Assembly: GCA_900618425.1 (NCBI GenBank)
Contig: UZAN01040774.1
Span: forward strand, 45,305 to 59,554
DNA from: Echinostoma caproni
Taxonomy: Eukaryota > Platyhelminthes > Trematoda > Plagiorchiida > Echinostomatidae
Direction of reading: 5' to 3'
Length of the DNA stretch: 14,250 nt
Positions 9,066 to 14,250 of this stretch are shown here, piece by piece (the first letter of the stretch is position 1; each line of letters opens with the position of its first letter). Both the position numbers and the translations under genes were made by a program. Under the pieces are notes generated by a model, which ran no database searches, had not been told where the DNA came from, and saw only the letters and a list, made by a program, of their open reading frames with translations.

Positions 9066-9150
9066 GACTATTGTCATAATCATCTCCCCACTCAACATGA
9101 TCAACATTATCATCGCTTTTCGCATCTTCACTATGTAAGTGTTCATCCAT

Positions 9151-9692
9151 TCCACTGGGGTACACTTAGCCCGCGTTTGTTCCAGTTAAGATAGCTACTT
9201 CATTAATTTTCACTGGCACAATAATTGTTACTCGGCAACGTCATTATATTTTTCGTCCTTTTATTATTTTTTCAAGTGAATCAATCAATTCCAATTAACT
9301 GAAAGTTTTCCACTCTTCCGCACCGTTGACACAAGTTCAAATTGTTTGCGAAAAGCTCTCGACAATAGAGTCTATTCCTGAACTCATATGAGCAACATCG
9401 CTATTAAGTGTAAACTGGTAAACTGACTATATAATTCGTGTTTCTCCGTGATACACACACACGTACGTCTCCTTTGTCTCTGTTAGTTTAAGTCCGGCTA
9501 TGCCCAGTCAAAGTTTGACGAGCATAAACACCGTTGAACTGCTTCTACAAGCACACAAACGAAGATGTAAATATAAACGAGCGCTCTCACAAACACACGT
9601 ACGCATGCATCTGTACGCATTGGAAGCGTTCTCTTCCGCTTTAACAACAACACTTCACAAAGAATCGGCTTAATTCTTATTCTATTGTCGTC
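9151..9692. other. No gene seen; AT-rich non-coding
   Basis: AT-rich spacer with short open frames only. A short ACAC run lies at about 9453-9463 and scattered ACACACGTACG pieces at about 9590-9605. Minus open frame 9498-9695 is low complexity and not supported. Confidence 0.5.
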
Positions 9693-9735
9693 CATTCATT
9701 CATTCGTTCATTCATCAATCCGGCAATCCATCCAT
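9693..9735. repeat. (ATTC)n then (CCAT)n imperfect tetranucleotide repeats
   Basis: CATT-CATT-CATT-CGTT-CATT-CATC units at 9693-9715, followed by CCAT-CCAT near 9727-9735. This is an ordinary interrupted tetranucleotide microsatellite. Confidence 0.8.
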
Positions 9736-10023
9736 CACGTTTGGTATTGCCCGCCTGACCTCGTCCCTATCATCACAAGGAATATCATCTCGTTTCAGCG
9801 GTACACGGTACACAAAACCAATCTATGCGTGTCTGATTGAAGTACAACCTTTGGAGAATTTGTTCCGTAAACATCCCAATTATCCCCATCCAAGAATGTA
9901 ACTGTAAACTGTTACCACCACCATCCGACCGTTTCACCTGCCACCGTAATTCTTAATTCTTTGGTTTCCGGGCCGACCAAAGAAGCGTACATAGATGTAT
10001 CAGCTGGTATGTGTGACTGTGCC
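9736..10023. other. Unassigned spacer
   Basis: No recognisable coding or RNA feature is seen. It ends at the first of the TG-rich tracts. Confidence 0.4.
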
Positions 10024-10065
10024 CACGTGCGCACGTGCGTGCATGCGTGTGTGTGTGCGCGCGAG
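10024..10065. repeat. CACGTG palindrome followed by (TG)n(CG)n(GA)n tract
   Basis: CACGTGCGCACGTG (10024-10037) is a perfect 14-bp palindrome with two CACGTG E-boxes. It is followed by GTGCATGCGTGTGTGTGTG and GCGCGCGAGAG. The tract resembles the one at 2017-2055. Cys/Val-rich open frames through it are repeat by-products. Confidence 0.85.
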
Positions 10066-10222
10066 AGCGGATGTGTGGATACCCCAAGCGATCCGCGAAA
10101 TCCCGTACTTGCCACCGCACAAAGGACAGTGGAAGATGGATTGGGAGTGCCGACCGCTTAAGTGAATGCGGAACGTGAGTGGAAAAATGGGAAAACGGGA
10201 TAGATCAACTGTGAACAAACGC

Positions 10223-10233
10223 TGTGTGTGTGT
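10223..10233. repeat. Short (TG)n run
   Basis: Five and a half TG units, part of a TG-rich cluster on the plus strand. Confidence 0.7.
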
Positions 10234-10321
10234 CGACTGGAGCCGTGACTTGTGCATTTATGAATGATTGTTCGTGACTGAAGTAACTGTATCCGTGTAT
10301 GTATGGATGCATGTCTGTTGA

Positions 10322-10340
10322 TGTGTGTGTGTGCGTGTAT
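10322..10340. repeat. (TG)n run with one CG interruption
   Basis: TG units interrupted by GCGT, in the same TG-rich cluster. Confidence 0.75.
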
Positions 10341-10530
10341 CTTTCAGATTGCATGCAAGAGCGAATTTGTGGTGTGATTCGGGAGTGGTGGGGCCATGAA
10401 AACAGTTACGGTGTGACCGTTGCACGCTGTGGTATTGTATTGAATGGTAGCACGCGTTCTCATCCAACCCTAGTCAGAAACAAATCTGACCGTCTACAAT
10501 GCGTCCAACCGATACCCCTTGTTAACTCAC

Positions 10531-10732
10531 CCATCGGATTATGTGACCGAGGGGCAAGCACGACNAAGCACGACAGACGTCCAGGAAGAGTAACGGCGCC
10601 GGACCGACGAAGCGCGGAACGTCGAGTTCCGTTTTGACCGTGCCAATGGTTCCGAGGGATCATCTCCGGTTGACAGATGACCAGAGAGGGGATTTAAGGC
10701 GAGAACAATCGTGACTGTACGCATACGTATAT
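10531..10732 (-). CDS. Candidate Ser/Arg-rich internal exon (hypothetical)
   Basis: On the minus strand a long (CT)n(CA)n pyrimidine-type tract ends in AAGCAG (G at 10733), which would be a good 3' splice site. The frame that follows reads MRTVTIVLALNPLSGHLST, then GDDPSEPLARSKRNSTFRAS, then SVRRRYSSWTSVVL. It then meets an N and a 9-bp duplication. If the N and one duplicate copy are removed, the frame continues APRSHNPM to a GTGAGT donor (10530-10525), giving 192 nt, phase 1 at both ends. The local CpG-richness exceeds its surroundings. Ser, Arg and basic clusters (RRRYSS) suggest a disordered, perhaps phosphorylated region, but no family is recognised. Chance open frame over non-coding DNA remains possible. 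Confidence 0.3.
10556..10574. other. Probable assembly seam: N flanked by exact 9-bp duplication
   Basis: AAGCACGAC (10556-10564), N (10565) and AAGCACGAC (10566-10574). Identical ends on both sides of a single N look like two overlapping contig or read ends joined without merging. Collapsing it removes 10 nt and changes the reading frame of anything annotated across it. Confidence 0.7.
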
Positions 10733-10737
10733 CTGCT

Positions 10738-10738
<1 letters not shown>

Positions 10739-10769
<31 letters not shown>

Positions 10770-10780
10770 GGAGAGAAAGA
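10739..10780. repeat. Compound (GT)n(GA)n microsatellite
   Basis: About seven GT units followed by GA units and GGGA/GAAA variants. On the minus strand it reads as a CT- then CA-rich pyrimidine-type tract immediately before a possible acceptor AG. Confidence 0.9.
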
Positions 10781-11246
10781 ATTCAAATTGTACCTCGGGG
10801 GTGGAACCGAACCGAGACACCCACACAGAGCGAGAGAAAGAGATGCGGAAAGCTGGAACGGTAGACAGATAAGCAAACAGACATCCAGAGATTCAATGCA
10901 GCTGTGACAAGCTGAATGACTGACTACATTACGTTGACCAAACCAACACCCCACACCTGTAAGGGAGCGCGCTCTATAGTCAACTGCCCACCCATCTCAA
11001 GCAGGCTTGGAGTTAGTGTCCCTATGGAATTAGACCAAAATTTGAGACGAATGAGACCATCCGGTCGGACCAAATATCAATCAATCATTCGGACAAATTT
11101 GCTCCCTCACGATCCTTCATCACTGAACCGGGGGATGTTTGAACGACACAAAGTACAAACCCGTTGAAACCAAATCGTCCGGACACACGATTCCTCGTGC
11201 GTCGTCCGATTCTGATTGACATAAGTGAATTGGTTGTCCGTGCTCA
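10781..11246. other. Unassigned sequence
   Basis: The (GA)-rich flank continues to about 10850. Open frames in both strands (for example plus 10916-11167, 83 codons) show no motif I recognise, and none is called. Confidence 0.4.
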
Positions 11247-11426
11247 ACTAGAAATTCTAGCTTTGTCAAAGGCAATGTTTAGTTGGACGGATATGATAAC
11301 GGTACCATCGAGCGCAATTAACAAATCATCACTAACTCGCTTACTATTCTTCCGGTGAATCGGTGGAACAGTAGTTCCATTCACGCAAAATATGATTCCA
11401 TAGACAACACAACCAAGCCAGGAATT
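11247..11426 (-). other. Unassigned minus-strand open stretch, 60 codons between stops
   Basis: The frame between TGA at 11427-11429 and TGA at 11244-11246 reads WLGCVVYGIIFCVNGTT, then VPPIHRKNSKRVSDDLL, then IALDGTVIISVQLNIAFDKA. The hydrophobic and polar alternation looks protein-like, but no family is recognised and there is no convincing splice site or start. A plus-strand open frame (11164-11358) overlaps it. It may be an exon, a decayed mobile element piece, or chance. Confidence 0.15.
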
Positions 11427-11429
11427 TCA

Positions 11430-12286
11430 GTTCGCACAACCTCACGAAACCAGTCAACTTGGGTGCAGTTATCCGGTTTTCAGTCTTTCATTAAACTAAC
11501 TATGTGATGCTTCCCAACAAGAAAAAAATATGTTCGGAAACCTCTCGAGATATGATGTTTCTAATATATAGATAATAATTCGGGGGCTACTCATGTACTG
11601 TTCAAAATATGATCTACCTAGAATAAACTACTCCAGTAGTTTTTCTAAATATTTTCATTTTACGATTGAACAACAATTATACAGTCAATATTCAGGAACG
11701 GGGCCGTGACCGATCGTTGCCTCGTTTTTTTCTTTTCGGTGGCTGTCAACCGCTCAATAGGGTAATAGTTTTGGGTTCAAACACACAAAACACGATGGTC
11801 TTTTCAAAGCTGGAGCTGCACCGCTTAATTCACAGTTAAAATGGATGCCGAAAACAAATTCACTTAATCTTGTAAATTGAGCCACTAAAATGACGACACT
11901 TTCACAACACGATTCGATAATCTACCCGAGCCCGAATACGGAATTTAGGCACTATCAGATCCGCCATGATTCCAAGTAGACCAAAAACAGCAGAGTAACA
12001 GCAGTTAGGGATGTTTTGTTTTCTGGAAAAAGGCAGAATTAAATTCATGGGTTGCGGTGAAGAATGCGATTATTCTCAGCGTATGTAATGGTTCAAAGAG
12101 GTCTAAGGAACTGTCACTGCATTCACTGCTTTGGGATTCGTTCAATTGAGTCTTGTCAAGGCCACCAAACTTAGGTGATTGGCAACTTTGCGGACTGACA
12201 TCGGGCTCAATACCAGGTCTATCTTAATAAGACTATATGTGATTTTCACTTCAAATCCAACGGCTTAATGAGATGATTATCACCAC
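11430..12286. other. No gene seen; non-coding
   Basis: AT-rich non-coding sequence with many stops in all frames. The part around 12090-12240 has the feel of a dispersed repeat but no structure in the window proves this. Confidence 0.4.
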
Positions 12287-12323
12287 ATTACATTAGGTTA
12301 ATGTAATTAGGGGTGTTACCCCT
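12287..12323. repeat. Two back-to-back perfect hairpins, each with 3-nt loop
   Basis: ATTACATTA, loop GGT, TAATGTAAT (12287-12307) is followed after a single T (12308) by AGGGGT, loop GTT, ACCCCT (12309-12323). The first is AT-rich, the second GC-rich. No gene lies next to it, and no known RNA family is recognised. Confidence 0.8.
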
Positions 12324-13087
12324 TTCTGCCGTTGATCGTACAGTAGCACGTGATAAACAGTCATATGCGCATTCGTCCTTCAAACGGCTGAAAAAACATT
12401 CCCAGGAAAACGGGAACAAGAAAAGGATAATTAGTCGGGGTTAGAGGTCAATCTTCTGATTCCCAGATTAGGAAAATCGAAATACTCGAGTTTTGTATGC
12501 TAATCAGAGATCGGTTCGGCATATGGTAAAACGTTACTGATAATGTTATGTCGCCAAATTGTTACGTTTTACTTCGGTTATACCTGCTGTCTGCTATTAG
12601 GTCGCACAGCACTATATCCGAGGTGAATACCACAAGTGCAAAGAACATAAGATATAGCACAGTAACAATAGTAGCACACGGGAACACGGGAACAGCGGAC
12701 AAGCACTAAGTTCGTGAGCGGATGAAAGTTCTAGGAGCGGAAGCTACCTAGGCGAAACACAGGACGCACGGTCGGCTATCGATCTCACAGGCCTCCCAAA
12801 ACACGAGAGAGAAGACACGGCTTCAGCAGCACGGAATTTTAAGGGCGTTGAGCACAAATCACAAGTCACGAGTCGCAGGTCAATTTATAAGTGTCACTCT
12901 GCTGCTTATTTGTGACTGAAAATAGCATTGATCGATGCAAGAAAACGAATTTACCGATGAAATACACAGTGAGCAATGTTCAACTGGCCATAGGCTACGG
13001 ACCTGACGGACGGAGAGAGTGAATATTGCCGTACGACGCAAAATTAGTGATTTATCTCAGCGAGATTAGTATTGATCCGTGGTGACT
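12324..13087. other. No gene seen; non-coding
   Basis: No open frame of note. A small tandem ACACGGGA pair occurs near 12676-12693. Nothing else is recognisable. Confidence 0.45.
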
Positions 13088-13285
13088 CTAATTTGGGTCT
13101 AATGTATTGTAAAATTGTTTGATTTTTTTCACAGAATTAGCAAATGTGCAGCCGGGCTTATTGTGGGACACATGGCATTGATCTTTGTCCCAACAGATAC
13201 TTGATAATAAACGTAGATAATCAACAACAGAGCTGTCTAATGACACATCACTGATAGATGCAGACGAAGATGTGAAGTCCTGCAT
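13088..13285 (-). CDS. Hypothetical small ORF, 65 aa, unrecognised
   Basis: ATG at 13283-13285 to TAG at 13088-13090, with an in-frame TAG 21 nt upstream of the ATG. The N-terminus is Ser/Asp-rich (TSSSASISDVSLDSSVVDYL). It is followed by CWDKDQCHVSHNKPGCTF with three Cys and two His, and a Lys-rich end (VKKIKQFYNTLDPN). The Cys/His spacing matches no zinc-binding motif I know. The ATG overlaps a possible acceptor (ATGCAG|GAC), so it might instead be part of a spliced exon. There is no independent support for expression. Confidence 0.2.
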   Translation of the reverse strand: MQDFTSSSASISDVSLDSSVVDYLRLLSSICWDKDQCHVSHNKPGCTFANSVKKIKQFYNTLDPN

Positions 13286-13322
13286 GGCGAATAAAACGGA
13301 CTATACATAGCTTCCTTAATCT

Positions 13323-13348
13323 CACATTTGCGTGTAAAAGCAAATGTG
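13323..13348. repeat. Perfect inverted repeat, 9-bp arms, 8-nt loop
   Basis: CACATTTGC, loop GTGTAAAA, GCAAATGTG. The second arm plus CA also recurs at 13140-13150. No adjoining gene; possibly chance. Confidence 0.7.
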
Positions 13349-13859
13349 CACTATCGTCCATGGACATGCTATTGACGAGACTGGGCAACGCCAATTCATC
13401 GCACATATATGCATGAACAGGGCGGTATTTACATATCCCAATCTTTTACCCCAAACAATTTACTAAGTGAACTGCTACGAACCCTATTCTGCACAAGTGC
13501 GGTGTTTGCGTAGGGTGGAATTGATATAAATTGAGATAAGAAAACTGACCTACCACTCGCAGGATAGGACATCCAACTACTCAAAAGAGCCCAGTGCCCT
13601 TAAAAGGTAGCGAGGTAACCGTGTGGGTTGGTCGCACTGCAAATGAGTGAACTCATTCTACTACGAAGCTGATCACAGTTCAGAAGACAATAAGGACAGT
13701 AACACCGTGGAATCATTTGAAATATTCAACAACTCAGTGACTTCAGATCGCATTTTTCTTTTTCAGTGTATTCTTGATTAGCGCCAGATTGTAAGGATTC
13801 GGAATGATTAAGCTTGTTCCCAAAAGATCTTCATTCTTCTAGGAGGCAAGCTTCTTTTT

Positions 13860-13872
13860 TTCAGGNTTCAGG
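13860..13872. other. Probable assembly seam: N flanked by 6-bp duplication
   Basis: TTCAGG (13860-13865), N (13866) and TTCAGG (13867-13872). Same signature as the N at 10565, though the duplication is shorter and hence weaker evidence. Confidence 0.5.
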
Positions 13873-14021
13873 CTCAGGTTTTACAACCAATAACCATGCA
13901 CTGTCGTGTGCCGGTTTTGGTTGCTCTCTTTTAGCGCCCCACTTGGATAAAAGAGCAGAAAGAAGATTCGAATGTTGAAAGCAAATTCAAGCGGAAGATC
14001 GAGAATTCATATGAACTGAAT

Positions 14022-14250
14022 TTACAAGAATAACGAGTGGATGCACGAGCGCCACTGTTTGTGACATCCAGCCATATCACTCAGTGTATCTAACCATCGG
14101 TGACTATCATCCCGAGGTCCCCAGCCAGCGAGTGCTATGTGACCTAGTCTCCTGGTTAGGATTTTCATACCCTCATGCCCTCATGCAGTGGGACGTCATC
14201 TGAAGCACACCGGATAAGTTCAAGGCTTGGTGGATTGTGTCAGTCTATGT
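14022..14250 (-). mobile_element. C-terminal end of a LINE ORF (non-LTR retrotransposon relic), cut by window edge
   Basis: The minus strand reads, from the right edge, PSLELIRCASDDVPLHEG, then MKILTRRLGHIALAGWGPRD, then DSHRWLDTLSDMAGCHKQWRSC, ending IHSLFL and TAA (14022-14024). The GWGPRD, RWLDTL, DMA and QWRSC blocks are typical of the extreme C-terminus of LINE proteins seen in fluke genomes. An exact tandem duplication of CCCTCATG (14170-14177 and 14178-14185) sits between HEG and MKI and breaks the frame. A TGA lies upstream near 14237-14247. The rest of the element, if present, is to the right of the window. The clade cannot be decided from this piece. Confidence 0.75.

Larger units (their letters stand above)
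13286..14021. other. No gene seen; non-coding with one inverted repeat and one N
   Basis: Contains the inverted repeat at 13323-13348 and an N at 13866. The sequence has stops in all frames at short spacing and no recognisable domain. Confidence 0.45.

Noticed and set aside
9912..10257. His/Thr/Ala-rich and Cys/Val-rich open frames on both strands
   Set aside because: Translations of the TG/CG microsatellite, which is open in several frames by nature.
10299..10637. 112-codon plus-strand open frame through TG repeats
   Set aside because: Its start is TG-repeat translation (Val/Cys), it crosses the doubtful N seam, and the opposite strand offers the better exon signals.
13140..13350. 11-bp repeat GCAAATGTGCA exactly 200 bp apart
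   Set aside because: Roughly two dozen 11-mer pairs are expected by chance in 14 kb.
1..14250. tRNA genes, CRISPR arrays, bacterial operons
   Set aside because: No B-box-like GGTTCGAATCC with a matching acceptor stem, no regularly spaced repeats, and no dense long open frames were seen; the window is eukaryotic in character.

Overview
The window looks like gene-poor DNA from a flatworm genome, most likely a trematode. The base composition is moderate (I estimate low-to-mid 40s % GC by eye, above the AT-rich schistosomes), CA/TG and GA/CT microsatellites are frequent, and there are decayed non-LTR retrotransposon pieces whose residual protein reads like LINE families common in fluke genomes. 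No complete gene, RNA gene or CRISPR array is visible. The species assignment is inference.

The firmest content is three LINE relics from separate insertions. On the minus strand, positions 1-462 hold the endonuclease-to-RT linker of a jockey/CR1-type element and run off the left edge. On the plus strand, 6097-8678 is an almost complete but heavily frameshifted ORF2 with AP-endonuclease, reverse transcriptase and the region after the RT. Several diagnostic residues are lost (YADN instead of YADD, VDFN instead of GDFN). On the minus strand, 14022-14250 is the C-terminal tail of another LINE ORF, disrupted by an 8-bp tandem duplication. A possible fourth relic, a decayed Gag-like N-terminus, lies on the minus strand at 4961-5336.

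Between these lie weak candidates for minus-strand exons of a host gene. Segment 10531-10732 is flanked by a (CT)n(CA)n tract ending in CAG and by a GTGAGT donor. Its frame is continuous only if a suspicious N-plus-9-bp duplication is collapsed. An acidic Asp-rich segment at 8913-9037 (or 9065) ends at an AAAG|GTGAGA donor, and its phase is compatible with the upstream candidate. Two more unassigned minus-strand open stretches lie at 11247-11426 and 13088-13285. These are hypotheses, not established genes.

The rest is non-coding sequence with microsatellites (2017-2055, 2264-2283, 9693-9715, and a TG-rich cluster at 10024-10780), two GC-alternating palindromes containing CACGTG, and several perfect short-loop inverted repeats (1158-1181, 4817-4837, 5834-5852, 12287-12323, 13323-13348). 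Both single-N positions are flanked by exact short duplications, which suggests assembly seams.
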